Counted from the first letter of the stretch, positions 53,801-63,246 are shown. The stretch is DNA of 64,000 nucleotides from Cytobacillus purgationiresistens (GCF_030813235.1 NZ_JAUSUB010000003.1:62001-126000), one strand, 5' to 3'. Made by a program: numbers and translations. The notes: a model not told the origin generated them from the letters alone.

Positions 53801-54409
53801 TAATACATCTGTAGAGGATGATAAAAAGTGTGCAGGAATTGTAACGGGAAGATCCTCGTATAAAATCCCTTCAGGAAATTTAAATTGATGCTTGTCCCAG
53901 AAAGATTTTTTAAATAATTTATTCCACGCTGTCGTATCATAAAGTAGCTCAGGATTTTTGGTGATATGAGTATTTAAAATCGTTTCTTTAAATACTTTTT
54001 TATGCAGCCCTGAAGCAAATTCCTTTGTAGAATTAAACCTTTTAACATTACCAATGACGATATCCGATCCCGTTTCAAGCGCAGTTTCGTACATTTTACG
54101 GTAGGCATTCCTAGTGACATAATCATCTGAATCAATAAAAACCAGATATTCTCCACTAGCAAATGGCACACCGTAATTTCGCGCATGTCCTAAGCCGCCG
54201 TTTGCTTTATGGTATGCTTTGAAATTCGGATACTCCGCTGCGTATTCGTCCATAATTTTACCACTGGAGTCTGTAGAGCCGTCGTTTACCATGATTACTT
54301 CTATTTCAGTTAATGTTTGAGATACTAATGAGTCCAGACATTCTTCTAAATATCTTTCCACATTGTACACAGGTACAATGACACTCACCTTAGGCATTAC
54401 TTCTAACAT
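50885..54409 (-). CDS. Large fusion: GT2 glycosyltransferase + linker modules + CDP-glycerol glycerophosphotransferase
   Basis: The 1174-aa protein has an N-terminal GT2 domain (about 1-250; VIVPVYNVERYLEECLDS, NDGSTDSSG, FIDSDDYV), a long strand-rich middle (about 330-800) and a C-terminal TagF-type domain (about 810-1174; VVFESFWNKSYSDNPRAIYEEM, VQTLHGTPLKTMG, VGFPRNDKL, LYAPTWRV, LITDYSSVMFDYA). The HGTP histidine and the DYSS serines are present, so both ends look active. It probably builds a mixed sugar/glycerol-phosphate polymer. The start is MLEVMPKVSV with GGAAAGGG upstream, 34 nt after galE. Confidence 0.88.
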   Translation of the reverse strand: MLEVMPKVSVIVPVYNVERYLEECLDSLVSQTLTEIEVIMVNDGSTDSSGKIMDEYAAEYPNFKAYHKANGGLGHARNYGVPFASGEYLVFIDSDDYVTRNAYRKMYETALETGSDIVIGNVKRFNSTKEFASGLHKKVFKETILNTHITKNPELLYDTTAWNKLFKKSFWDKHQFKFPEGILYEDLPVTIPAHFLSSSTDVLEDVIYFWRARDGGDKSITQQRNVLVNFTDRLKVLRMVDAFFDKRDIQDELRANKDYKALSLDILLYLNELDKVDDTFMDVFFDEVSAYLEDVSPQTIDRLNAIDRLKYHFIKQGNKEKLLEILHFQKTKMKNIKVIKKGSDYYGDYPYRAELPEELYKMTDELQPVMKIESVLWQDSKLIVNGYNYISKVDMKKKGLVSLNAYLLNPETMEKVEVPAEMAMRKDITFKKGIRISKRRPLKRLYNYDWSGYEVEIDFTDPKVIGLGKGRLELWFTLKVDNIEREFRAGNPVAGKKPRPSYNTGLGQRIFPKYNRAWNFVIQADVLSSVIDEVATKGNLLTIKGQSVYDLAEIQFVLVNYSKGEKKYYPLSSSSVKKQGIDLVANEFEVTVPIDSLYDEESRNEWISYIEFEEELMPLTVPNYIEKSSTPYGQREFHIQASPAGNLALNFRQIAPYLEETRFIDNQLYLKTKINQSFFGGLEKIDEVRLYLKHASNGNEYVIPYKTYDDEASSNRFFEGNVNLLSDTGIALFEVGTWRAYMEISGFWDEEFQVIKKRVMVDKSRYDFEENIASGIKLVPFRTTHDGFSIKSVLHWDWIERGPRRQEIIRKVLYPLMRLLPMNKKTVVFESFWNKSYSDNPRAIYEEMEQSGMDYNYVWFFNNENTEVNGRAKSIRKNSWKYYYYLATAKYFVNNVNFPDFYEKRNGAVEVQTLHGTPLKTMGIDVPGEVDTEAKMNNLLRRCGRWDYLISTSDYVTDLTRRCFVYKNEMLEVGFPRNDKLFREDNADRITQLKVELGIPLDKKIVLYAPTWRVKKNFKLELDLQRMQEELREDYVVLLRLHYLVGNSIDVSLFKGFAYNFSTYSDIQDLYLVSDALITDYSSVMFDYAILNRPMIFFTYDLELYRDQLRGMYIDFEKEAPGPLDRTTEDIIESIKGLNQHQEKYDEKMDKFRQTYCQFDDGQASKNVIKQVFK

Positions 54410-54443
54410 AGAACATCCCTTTCCTTTGATAGTAAGATTTGAA

Positions 54444-55418
54444 TTAATATGAGCGATTTCTATGCCAGTTCCATGCGCTCGAAATAATTTGCTGTAAGTC
54501 ATATTTCGGAGACCAGCCTAATTCACGACTAATTTTTGCAGATGATGCGACTAAGGTTGCAGGATCCCCTGCTCTTCTTTCGCCTTCTACCACTTTAGCC
54601 TTTACGCCTGTAACTTCTTCACATGTAAGGATAATTTCTTTCACTGTATAACCCTCACCATTTCCAAGGTTGTACACTCTATGATCTACTTGTTTATTTA
54701 TAAGTGCATCCACTGCAAGAATATGTGCAGACGCTAGATCACTGACATGAATATAATCTCTTACACAAGTACCATCTTTCGTTTCATAATCTGTACCAAA
54801 TACGGAAATCGTTTCTCTTTCCCCAAGCAGATGCCCTAAGATGATAGGAATTAAATGTGTTTCCGGATCGTGCGCTTCACCAATTTCAGCATTTTCATAT
54901 GCACCAGCTGCATTGAAGTAGCGCATTGTAACATAATTTAAACCATAGGCTTGAAAAGCATCTTCTAAAATATTCTCAACCATAAGCTTAGATCGGCCAT
55001 AAGGATTAATTGGTGCTGTTACATTATCTTCTTTAAGAATATCCGTATCCGGGATACCATAAGTGGCAGCTGTGGAAGAAAAGACAAAGTTATTCACATT
55101 TGCTAGCTTCATTTCTTCCAATAACACAATGGTTTTGCCCACATTATTTTCGTAATATTTATAAGGATCAATAACCGATTCACCGACTAAGCTATTTGCT
55201 GCAAAATGCATAACAGCTTGAATATCATATTGTCCGAAAATATCGCGCAAAACCGAACGATCGCTTAAATCCCCTTCAACAAAAATGGCCTTTTCATCCA
55301 CCGCTTTTCGATTCCCAGTTGATAAGTTGTCCAGCACCATTACTTTACGGTCTTGATTCACCAGCTCCTTCACGATATGAGAACCAATGTATCCCGCCCC
55401 ACCAACAACTAATATCAT
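54444..55418 (-). CDS. galE: UDP-glucose 4-epimerase GalE
   Basis: GalE interconverts UDP-glucose and UDP-galactose (or the GlcNAc forms). The 324-aa SDR protein has the NAD site GGAGYIGSH (7-15), the catalytic SSTAATYG serine region and YGRSK tyrosine-lysine pair, and RAGDPATLVAS near the end. AAGGTGAG precedes the ATG. It is placed just upstream of the GT2 fusion gene, so its product may feed that glycosyltransferase. Confidence 0.95.
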   Translation of the reverse strand: MILVVGGAGYIGSHIVKELVNQDRKVMVLDNLSTGNRKAVDEKAIFVEGDLSDRSVLRDIFGQYDIQAVMHFAANSLVGESVIDPYKYYENNVGKTIVLLEEMKLANVNNFVFSSTAATYGIPDTDILKEDNVTAPINPYGRSKLMVENILEDAFQAYGLNYVTMRYFNAAGAYENAEIGEAHDPETHLIPIILGHLLGERETISVFGTDYETKDGTCVRDYIHVSDLASAHILAVDALINKQVDHRVYNLGNGEGYTVKEIILTCEEVTGVKAKVVEGERRAGDPATLVASSAKISRELGWSPKYDLQQIISSAWNWHRNRSY

Positions 55419-55745
55419 ACTCTCACCTTCATTCCATTATATTTATCGTTTATTCAAGGTAATCTATTTTTTAAAAATAATTGTAGAAATTAGTCTATTA
55501 ATCCTTTTATAGAATACAATAAAATCTTTCTTTGGTAAACGCACATCTTATTTATTAAAGAATATACTTCGTTTTTATATGCATTAATATTCATAAAGCC
55601 AAAAGGATTCGGCCGGCTGCACCGCTTCAAGAAAATAAAGATTCATGCAAAGTCAATGAATTATCATTCATTCATCCGCTCATAATAAAGAAAAGACTGC
55701 CAGTTCATTGACAGTCTTTTCTTTTCATCTATCATTCAGGGCGTG
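55419..55745. other. Gap between galE and gtaB
   Basis: This 327-bp gap has no gene. It holds the gtaB terminator (55687-55723) and a possible galE promoter (TTTACC, 17 nt, TATTCT on the minus strand near 55515-55545), which is weak. Confidence 0.6.
55687..55723 (-). terminator. gtaB terminator
   Basis: An AAAGAAAAGACTG / CAGTCTTTTCTTT stem, the inner part with one mismatch; T-rich on both strands. Confidence 0.88.
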
Positions 55746-56636
55746 TTATTTTTTTGAAGTAATCTCCATTTCCTTGCTCACTACTTGTTGAAGGTACTCC
55801 ATTAAATCTCCACGTAATTCTTTACGGCTTAATGCCATGTCAATCGTTGTTTTAATAAAACCGAATTTTTCACCGACATCGTAACGCGTTCCTTCAAAGT
55901 CATAAGCATACACCTTCTGCATGCCATTAAGCTTTTGAATCGCGTCAGTAAGCTGTATTTCTCCACCTGAACCAGTCTCTTGGTTTTCTAATATGTCAAA
56001 GATTTCAGGAGTCAGTACATAGCGGCCCATAATAGCCACATTTGATGGAGCATCCTCAACTGCTGGTTTTTCAACGAAATTTCTTACTTCGTATAATCTG
56101 CCATCTTGGTTTGCTGGATCGATGATTCCATAGCGGTTTGTTTCTTCTTTAGCCACTTGTTGCACACCTATAACCGAACCATCTACTTGGTCATATAAGT
56201 CCATCAGTTGTTTTAAGCACGGTGTTTCAGCCTCAACAATATCATCACCTAACAAAACAGCAAATGGCTCATTACCAATGAACTTTCGCGCACACCAAAT
56301 GGCATGTCCAAGTCCTTTTGGCTCCTTTTGTCTAATATAATGAATATCTACTTGAGAAGAACGTCTTACTTGTTCCAATAAGTCGTATTTTTCCTTTTTA
56401 ACCAAGTTATCCTCTAACTCTATCGCAAAGTCAAAATGATCCTCTATGGCTCTTTTTCCTTTTCCAGTAACAATAATAATATCTTCAATTCCAGAATTAA
56501 TCGCTTCTTCTACTATATATTGGATTGTAGGCTTATCTACAATTGGAAGCATTTCCTTAGGCATTGCTTTAGTCGCCGGCAAGAATCTTGTTCCTAACCC
56601 CGCAGCTGGGATAATCGCTTTTTTTACTTTTTGCAA
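55746..56636 (-). CDS. gtaB: UTP-glucose-1-phosphate uridylyltransferase GtaB
   Basis: GtaB makes UDP-glucose for teichoic acid glycosylation and glycolipids. The 296-aa protein has [24 protein letters not shown]'s conserved nucleotide-binding loop (G-x-G-T-R near residue 14), LGDDIV and the VEKP motif. The TTG start has TAGGAGGG upstream. UDP-glucose is the substrate of the neighbouring GalE. Confidence 0.96.
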   Translation of the reverse strand: MQKVKKAIIPAAGLGTRFLPATKAMPKEMLPIVDKPTIQYIVEEAINSGIEDIIIVTGKGKRAIEDHFDFAIELEDNLVKKEKYDLLEQVRRSSQVDIHYIRQKEPKGLGHAIWCARKFIGNEPFAVLLGDDIVEAETPCLKQLMDLYDQVDGSVIGVQQVAKEETNRYGIIDPANQDGRLYEVRNFVEKPAVEDAPSNVAIMGRYVLTPEIFDILENQETGSGGEIQLTDAIQKLNGMQKVYAYDFEGTRYDVGEKFGFIKTTIDMALSRKELRGDLMEYLQQVVSKEMEITSKK

Positions 56637-56677
56637 AATATTCCCTCCTAGAAATTATAGGTTTAACCTGAACTCAT

Positions 56678-56705
56678 TTTATATGTTCTTCATCAATATA
56701 AGCAA
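56678..56705 (-). promoter_or_regulatory. Candidate sigma-A promoter of gtaB
   Basis: TTGCTT, 16 nt, TATAAA on the minus strand, about 45 nt before the start codon. Confidence 0.5.
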
Positions 56706-56970
56706 GTTTAAATAAAAGAGTATGTTCCTAACTGTCCATATTACTTAATTTCTCAAAAAAATATTATTTTATCCGTTTAGGCTTTAACTCCTATTGCCTC
56801 AAAGAACAATATACCATAATTCATTTCTTCGCTAAAGTGATTCTTTCAATCAAAAACACAAAAACACAGACTTATGACATATTAATTTCTATTTATAAAC
56901 ATTTTTTTAGTCTTTTTTTAATCTTGTTATATTGTTTTTCATAGTCTAAATTTAATGAAGATACTAAAAA

Positions 56971-56999
56971 TTGATAAAAATAAGGGAATGTGTTACCAT
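56971..56999 (+). promoter_or_regulatory. Candidate sigma-A promoter with extended -10
   Basis: TTGATA, 17 nt, TACCAT, with TG one base before the -10. It drives the small gene that starts at 57097. Confidence 0.5.
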
Positions 57000-57096
57000 T
57001 TAAAAAACTTTTGAGAGTTTCCTATTTACGCCAAAAGATATAGACTAATTGAAGGGAAACTAGAAGATTTTTTTCGGAGGGAGTTTTACATAATAA

Positions 57097-57451
57097 TGAA
57101 CAAAAATCAACAAAAAGATGACCTTTTAGAAAACACATCCAATCATCCGATCAAGGTAATTGGCGGTTATAAAAGGCAAGGGTGGGCATTAAAGACCTTG
57201 AAAATACGAGTAATGATTCCATAGAGGTTGAAGAAGAAGGAATTGTAACAGCTAAGACGATTTTAAAAGCCAATGACAATACCTTTTATCCAGCCTTTTT
57301 AACTTTAGATATGAAGCAAAAAGGCCAAATAATTGGCGCCTACCTCATCGCTGATCAAGCAGACCATTATGACCTAATCCCCTTTGAAATCGCTAAAGAA
57401 TCAATTCCAAAAAAAAAGATGAACTCCTCCCTTTTAAATATCGCACCCTAG
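57097..57451 (+). pseudogene. Small unknown gene, probably split by a frameshift
   Basis: A first frame starts at ATG 57097 (GGAGGGAG upstream) and runs 42 codons to a TAG at 57223; a second frame from about 57173 to 57451 gives 89 codons with only a GTG start and no ribosome site. The switch between frames is near a G-rich run at 57180-57186. Joined, they would give about 117 aa, soluble and acidic, with LENTSN near both the start and the middle. A promoter and a strong terminator frame the unit. I do not recognise the family. Two overlapping small genes remain possible. Confidence 0.45.
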
Positions 57452-57509
57452 ATAAAATTGAGAATGATGAGCAACAAAAAAACTGGCCGGATTTCAGTTG
57501 ATTTGTGTA

Positions 57510-57541
57510 CCCGCTATCAGTCGTAGCGGGACTTTTTTTTT
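57510..57541 (+). terminator. Terminator of the small plus-strand gene
   Basis: CCCGCTA / TAGCGGG with a 7-nt loop, followed by nine T. Confidence 0.9.
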
Positions 57542-57606
57542 ATTAGAAAATAAACTGTTTCCCCTGCTTTATTTTTTTGATCAGGAAACCAGATGACAGA
57601 CTAAAA

Positions 57607-57636
57607 TAGACCCACTTAATAAAAGAGGGTCTTTTT
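57607..57636. terminator. Terminator-like hairpin after slaP
   Basis: AGACCC / GGGTCT with a 13-nt loop and T-runs on both sides; it should end the secA2-slaP transcript. Confidence 0.55.
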
Positions 57637-57647
57637 ATAAGAAACAT

Positions 57648-58530
57648 TTATTGTTTTACAATCACTTTCCATCTGCTTAAATCCGGGTTCGCATTCTTCA
57701 TATGTACTTCATTAAAAATAAATGACCAAGGCTTGCTCGTATTCGGATTTACGCTGAAGTCTTCCAATTTAAAAGCACCTTCACATATCGTTTTTTCATT
57801 AGCATCCACTACCATTAATGGAAGTGTTTCAATGTTTAGAGCCTTTTCATAACCATTTCGAATAAGAACTGTCACCGCTGCTTTATTCGGTTCAATAAAC
57901 TTCATATTCAAGCCAGTGAAATTAAGCTCATCCTTCTTCAATTCCCGGAGACCCATTACTGTCGCTTCAAGATTCTTCTTATCCTGTTCCGAGAGTCTTT
58001 CCTCCCAGATTGGTTCCAGCTCTAATCGATGCCCATTATCAGGCTCTTCAACCATCTCAAAGGCAATTCTCCATTGGTCATTGGCTGGCAATTCAACACC
58101 CAGACGATCATCTTCGGTAAATAGGAATTTCCAAGGTACACTTGACATTGCTGGGACTTCAATCAGTTCGAATATATCAAAAGTTTTGCGGGCAAAAGGC
58201 TGATTCTTTTCAGTTATAAGGACCAGGTCCATCTTTTCAAATCTAATCGGTTGATCTAATGTATTTCGTAAAAATGCCTTCACAAATAAATGACCATTCA
58301 CTTCCTCAAGCTTCACTCCAGAAATAGAGATTTGCCCAAGGCTTTAATTCTGGAAGTTTTTGATGATGGAATTGGTAAACATATTTATCTTGATTATTTA
58401 TTTGGAAATGCTCATGAAAAACTAAGCTAGTCTTAACTCCATCTGAAACGGCAACATCAGAATTGCTCGCAACAATATGATCCTTCTCATCTATAGAAAC
58501 AGTTTTTTTCTTACTTCTGAATAATCCCAT
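57648..58530 (-). pseudogene. slaP: Accessory Sec S-layer assembly protein SlaP, frameshifted
   Basis: SlaP works with SecA2 to export S-layer proteins in B. anthracis. The reading frame is broken. An N-terminal piece (58530-58306, MGLFRSKKKTVSI to ELKPWANLYF) and a C-terminal piece (ending at 57648) overlap in different frames. Near 58328 the minus strand reads CCTTGGGCAAATC; removing one T gives ELKPGQISISGVKLEEVNGH, which restores the family sequence without a gap. So a single inserted base destroys the gene, or it is a read error. It lies 25 nt after secA2. Confidence 0.85.
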
Positions 58531-58555
58531 GGAAATGCTAATCCCCTATCTGCTG

Positions 58556-60893
58556 TTATTTATTTTCAATTAGCTCAATCAATTGCTGTACTGTGTAATA
58601 TTCAATGGTTACGATTAAGTTTTTAAAGCTTTCCAGCGCTTCTTTTTCAAAAATTTGATAAGGGTCTTCTTGACCATAGCTTCTTAATTGGATACCATCT
58701 CTGATCAAGCCCATTTTATCCAGATATTGAATCCAATTCTGATCGATTTGTTCCAAGAATAGATTTTTAAGACGCCCTTCTGATAGATGGTACTCTTCAA
58801 TATTCAAAATCCTATCTTTCAGCGAACCGGATTCCTTAAAGACTAATTCTTCTATGTCTTTTACATCCATGCCTTCGAATTTTTCCTGCACCCACTTCTT
58901 ATTTGCAAATAGAGGTGAAAGCTCTTCTATAAAAGCAGCTGTGTTTGGCTCTTCATGAGCATTCAAATCAGAAATGGCTGTTTTTAAATAATTATACAGA
59001 TATTCAGCTGCTTCAGTTAATGCTTCATTATATGGAAGGGCAATAATGCGATCCCTCATCGAATAAATCACTCTGCTTTGTTGATCAAGCACCGAGTCAA
59101 GTTTTAATAGATGGTTTCTGCTGGAATGGTACATGTTTTCTACGGTTTCCTGAACCTGCTTAACCAGCTTTTTAGAATCAGACGCGCTGATTACTCCCTC
59201 ATTATCTACCTTCATTTTCTTCATAAATTTTTCTTTGTCTTCTTCTTCAAAATACTGAAAGAGCTCATCTTCTATAGAAATGATGAATTGAGACGAACCA
59301 GGGTCGCCTTGTCTGCCCGATCTTCCTCTCAGCTGCATGTCAATTCGGCTGCTTTCATGCTTTTGAGTACCGATGATATGAAGGCCACCCAGCTCTTTGA
59401 CACCTTCGCCCAACGTAATATCCGTTCCTCTTCCAGCCATATTAGTCCCTATCATTACTTGACCTTTTTGACCGGCCTTCGCAATAATATTAGCTTCGCC
59501 CTCTTCCGTTTTAGCGTTCAGAAGCTGATGTTTAATATGATTGTCCTTAAGCACCCCAGCCAGTGTTTCTGATTGCTCAATTGAAGTTGTGCCAATCAGA
59601 ACCGGTCTGCCCATATCATTCATCTTCTTGACTTCAGAAACAATTTTATTCATTTTGGAAGATTGATCAACAAACACATAATCATCCATATCCACTCGTT
59701 GAACAGGCTTATTCGTTGGAATTGTCACTACATCTAGATTATATGTTTCTTCAAACTCCTTTTTAGATGGCAGTGCACTTTCCGTCATTCCTGATAGGAT
59801 GTTGTACATTCTGAAGTAGTTTTGCACCGTTATCGTAGCCTGAGTTGTGTTTTCTTCAGAAATCACCAGACCTTCTTTTGCTTCAATCGCCTGATGAAGA
59901 CCTTCACTAAAAGTTCTGCCTTCCATCATCCGTCCTGTAAAGTTATCAATGATGACTACTTCACCATCTTTAATAATATAGTCGACATCATTTCTCATCA
60001 CTTTATGCGCGCGAAGAGATTGCATCACATAATGCCGCAATTCCTGATGGCCAGCTTCATACAGATTTGCAACGCCAAAGGCAGCTTCAACCTTAGTCGC
60101 ACCTACATCGGTCAAATAATCTGTTTTCTGTCGGAATGAAGCTCGTAATCGTCTTCTTCTTTAAATTCGCGAACGATTTGCGAAGTGATATGAAATAAAT
60201 CTGCGCCCTCATTTGATTTATTGGCAATAATTAATGGCGTCCTTGCTTCATCTATTAAAATACTGTCTATTTCATCAACGATGGCAAAATGCAACTCTCT
60301 TTGCACTTTCTCGCCTTCAAAATTGATTAGGTTATCACGCAAATAATCAAAGCCAAATTCTGTTCCAGTGCCATATGTGATCTCCGCCTCATATGCAGCT
60401 TTCTTTTGATTATTTTCCATAAGAGAAATATTCAATAGACCGTCAAACCCAAAAACTCATGAACCTTACCCATCTGATCCTTGTCCCGGCGAGCCAAATA
60501 TTCATTAGCTGTAATGATATGGACACCTTTTCCTTCTAAAGCATGCAAATAACTGGCCAATGTCGCAACAAGGGTCTTTCCTTCACCCGTATTCATTTGT
60601 GCAATCGCACCCTGGTTAAGAACGAATCCTCCAAGCAATTGAACATCATAATGTCTCATGCCTAAAACTCTCTTTGCCGCTTCTCTAACGACAGCAAAAG
60701 CTTCAATTTGTATGTCTTCTAAGGTTTTGCCATTCTTTAGCTGATTTTTAAACATCATGGTCATATTTTGCAATTGTTCATCCGAATAGGCCTGATACTT
60801 TAGCTCTATCGCATTCACTTTATCTATTAAACTAGAAAACTTTTTCATTTGTTTGGCGCTATTATTCAGCAGCTCTTTCACCTTTGTAATCAT
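58556..60893 (-). pseudogene. secA2: Accessory translocase ATPase SecA2, broken by two frameshifts
   Basis: Three adjoining frames together make about 780 aa of a SecA paralogue: 60893-60432 (N-terminal, Walker A MNTGEGKT), 60435-60112 ([15 protein letters not shown]) and 60115-58556 (helicase lobe 2, [20 protein letters not shown]). The first break follows FLGLTV near 60437; the second follows KQI near 60118, where one T is missing from ATTTATTTG. Each is repaired by adding one base. The protein ends at IELIENK without the SEC-C zinc tail, a SecA2 trait. A good ribosome site (GGGGAG) precedes the ATG. As read, only a 153-aa stub would be made. Confidence 0.88.
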
Positions 60894-61035
60894 TATTTCT
60901 CCCCTGTTATCACAATTAAATATCTAGGAAAATTATATCATAGAAAGGTTTTTATTTGTTTAATTAGAAAAAAACCCCACTGGTAGTTTAGGTCTATATT
61001 CATTAAATTGAGTTATTTTTTGTTAAATAACCATA

Positions 61036-61066
61036 ATAAAAGACTGCCAAGATATTTTCGGCAGTC
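61036..61066 (-). terminator. Terminator of the first amidase gene
   Basis: GACTGCC / GGCAGTC, then TTTTATT on the minus strand. Confidence 0.82.
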
Positions 61067-61079
61067 CAAACCATAAATA

Positions 61080-63008
61080 TTATTCTTTCTTATCCATGTC
61101 ATAGCCTTTTTTCTCTAAATAATCCAATGTTCCTTGATAAATTGCCTTGGCAGCTTGGCTCCTTCCATAATCATATTTATCACTGATATAATAATTATCC
61201 TTCTCATTTTCGATATTTCCCATTTGGATCAAGGCAGCCGGCATGACATTTTCCGTCAGTACGTAATCATCGGTACCTTCGACTCCTCTATCTTCAAATG
61301 GGGTAAATTCGATTAAACGCGCATGGATGCTTTCAGCCAGCAGCTTGCTGTCCTCTGCACGCGAATCTGCTGTTTGCGCGGCTAAAGCAGATGGATAATT
61401 TGATTCTCCGCCACTTTCTTTGCCATCGCCTGAATAAGTGTGAAGGCTGATAAATATATCTTTATCAGTACTCTGATGATTCTTGGCAAATTCTGTTCGC
61501 AATCTAAGTGATTCTTCAGGAGAAATATTTTTGCCATTCGCTGTCAAATCGTTGCTGTCTGTACTTCTAGTCAGTTTGATGTTGATAGGATACGGGCTGT
61601 ATCTATTTATCATCGCTCGCGCTTTTAACGCAATATTTAATACAGCATCTTTCTCCTGTAAGCCATACCCGGAAGCTCCTGAATCAGCCCCTCCATGACC
61701 AGGGTCTATAAAAATAGTCAGTGCCTTGTTGGGATCTACATACTCTCCCCATACCCAGCCTCGAGTATAACCCGCGTCCACATAGCGCCAGCCATTGTGC
61801 AGATTGTAATAATTAACATCAGAATCCTTCGGTATTGAGCCAATTGTTGAATAGCTTTTTCCCGGTCCTCTATACACATTTACATTAGAACGAGTGGTCA
61901 CTACACCTTCTGCATCTTCCCCTGAGAAATTCTTGCTTAAGCTTTCAAGAGGCACCCAGCCCGTTAAGTCGCCACTCTTCACTCTTTTGAATCCATTCCT
62001 CTTCTCATAAGCACCTATTAAAGCTATAAATTTCATGCTTCCAATTATCTCAGATGAAGCGTCCGCATCTGCAAATATTGGACTATCAGGATAGCCCATC
62101 GGTATATTATAAGACACTACAGGTGTAATATACTCTCCCCATACCCATCCTTCAATAAATCGATCGACTCCATTGCCACCTCCCCAATTTAGTCCCCTCA
62201 CATATTTCCAGCCATTTTTATGCTGGAAAACGCGTACTGGAACCTCTCGTTCATTCAGACTATATATCTGTCCTTTGATTCCGCCGCTTTTTCCGCTGGT
62301 GTGATATACATTCGCCTTTAATGGATTAATTAACATGCCTTCATATACTGCGGTATAGGGAGTTTTTGAAATGAATTCATCCCATATCCACCCTTCTTGA
62401 TCTTCCGTATAAATATGACGCCAGCCATTTTTAAGCTCTGTTAGTTTTACTTCCTTGCCTTCAGATAAGCGGACTTTTATACCTGTTGTCTTTCCTGCAC
62501 CATTATAAAGGTTGACTTGAGGGATGTTGATCGTCCCGATACCCGGGCTTTTCGTGGCAAACTCTCCCCAAATCCGTCCCGTCCTTCCACCTACGGAAAC
62601 GTTTCTCCAATCCTTTTCTTCATTAAACATCACAAAGGATGAGCTTTGCTTAAGCGCGTTGTCTGCCAAGTAATCCCCGCTATAAGTATAAACGTTCGCT
62701 CCAACATTACTGACGATGCCAACTCCTTCTGCCGGCTGAATAAATTCACCCCACACCCAGCCCTGGCTATAACTACCGACTGTATACGTCCAGCCGTTGA
62801 CCGTTTGATAAGTCGTTACCAATGAATCCTTTCTTATATCTGTCGATATGCCAAAGCTTTTTCCAGGACCCATATAGATATTAGCTGTTTGCGTAAGTAT
62901 CCCGTTTTTCCCTTCAGAAGCCGCCTCTGCAAGATCACTAGGCTGTTGCTGCAACAGCATCAACATGAAGATAAATACTGCAAATGAAAATTTAATTACA
63001 TTTTTCAT
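61080..63008 (-). CDS. SH3-repeat N-acetylmuramoyl-L-alanine amidase (Amidase_3)
   Basis: This is a secreted peptidoglycan amidase, 642 aa. After the signal peptide (end about residue 31, EAAS) come about six bacterial SH3-like modules (about 35-425), recognised by NxYxGxGK and GWVWGEF/Y endings. The Amidase_3 domain (about 430-635) has zinc ligands H438 (DPGHGG), E452 (QEKD) and H523 (SLHTYS), plus the catalytic Glu in MGNIENEKD. The ATG has GGAGAGAGG upstream. The C-terminal third is nearly identical to the neighbouring gene that runs off the window. Confidence 0.92.
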   Translation of the reverse strand: MKNVIKFSFAVFIFMLMLLQQQPSDLAEAASEGKNGILTQTANIYMGPGKSFGISTDIRKDSLVTTYQTVNGWTYTVGSYSQGWVWGEFIQPAEGVGIVSNVGANVYTYSGDYLADNALKQSSSFVMFNEEKDWRNVSVGGRTGRIWGEFATKSPGIGTINIPQVNLYNGAGKTTGIKVRLSEGKEVKLTELKNGWRHIYTEDQEGWIWDEFISKTPYTAVYEGMLINPLKANVYHTSGKSGGIKGQIYSLNEREVPVRVFQHKNGWKYVRGLNWGGGNGVDRFIEGWVWGEYITPVVSYNIPMGYPDSPIFADADASSEIIGSMKFIALIGAYEKRNGFKRVKSGDLTGWVPLESLSKNFSGEDAEGVVTTRSNVNVYRGPGKSYSTIGSIPKDSDVNYYNLHNGWRYVDAGYTRGWVWGEYVDPNKALTIFIDPGHGGADSGASGYGLQEKDAVLNIALKARAMINRYSPYPINIKLTRSTDSNDLTANGKNISPEESLRLRTEFAKNHQSTDKDIFISLHTYSGDGKESGGESNYPSALAAQTADSRAEDSKLLAESIHARLIEFTPFEDRGVEGTDDYVLTENVMPAALIQMGNIENEKDNYYISDKYDYGRSQAAKAIYQGTLDYLEKKGYDMDKKE

Positions 63009-63204
63009 GTATGTTCCTCTCTCCTTTCTAATATAGGAATCTTAGGTTTGAGAATATTAATATTTAACAATTCTTCCAGCTATTATATTAAATAGCGTGA
63101 GGCAGCTAATTCTATCAACCTAATTGATCAAATATTCCGTAAATATAAATGAGTAAAATATTCTCTCCTACTCTTACTCATCTTTCAAGAGCTGTTTCTA
63201 CTTT

Positions 63205-63231
63205 AAAAAACTGCCGATGTTATTCGGCAGT
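63205..63231 (-). terminator. Terminator of the second amidase gene
   Basis: CTGCCGA / TCGGCAG with a 6-nt loop, then TTTTTT on the minus strand. Confidence 0.88.
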
Positions 63232-63246
63232 CTTTCCTATTCATAA

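Larger units (their letters stand above)
56637..57096. other. Gap upstream of gtaB and of a small plus-strand gene
   Basis: This 460-bp AT-rich gap has no gene. It holds divergent promoters: gtaB (56678-56705) and the small plus-strand gene (56971-56999). Confidence 0.65.

Noticed and set aside
34103-56636. A complete teichuronic acid (tua) operon
   Set aside because: Only a TuaH-like glycosyltransferase was found; no UDP-glucose dehydrogenase or other tua genes are in the window. The rest fits wall teichoic acid synthesis.
58556-60893. Three separate secA2-region genes
   Set aside because: The three frames join end to end into one SecA-like protein with no overlap in content, and only the first has a proper ribosome site.
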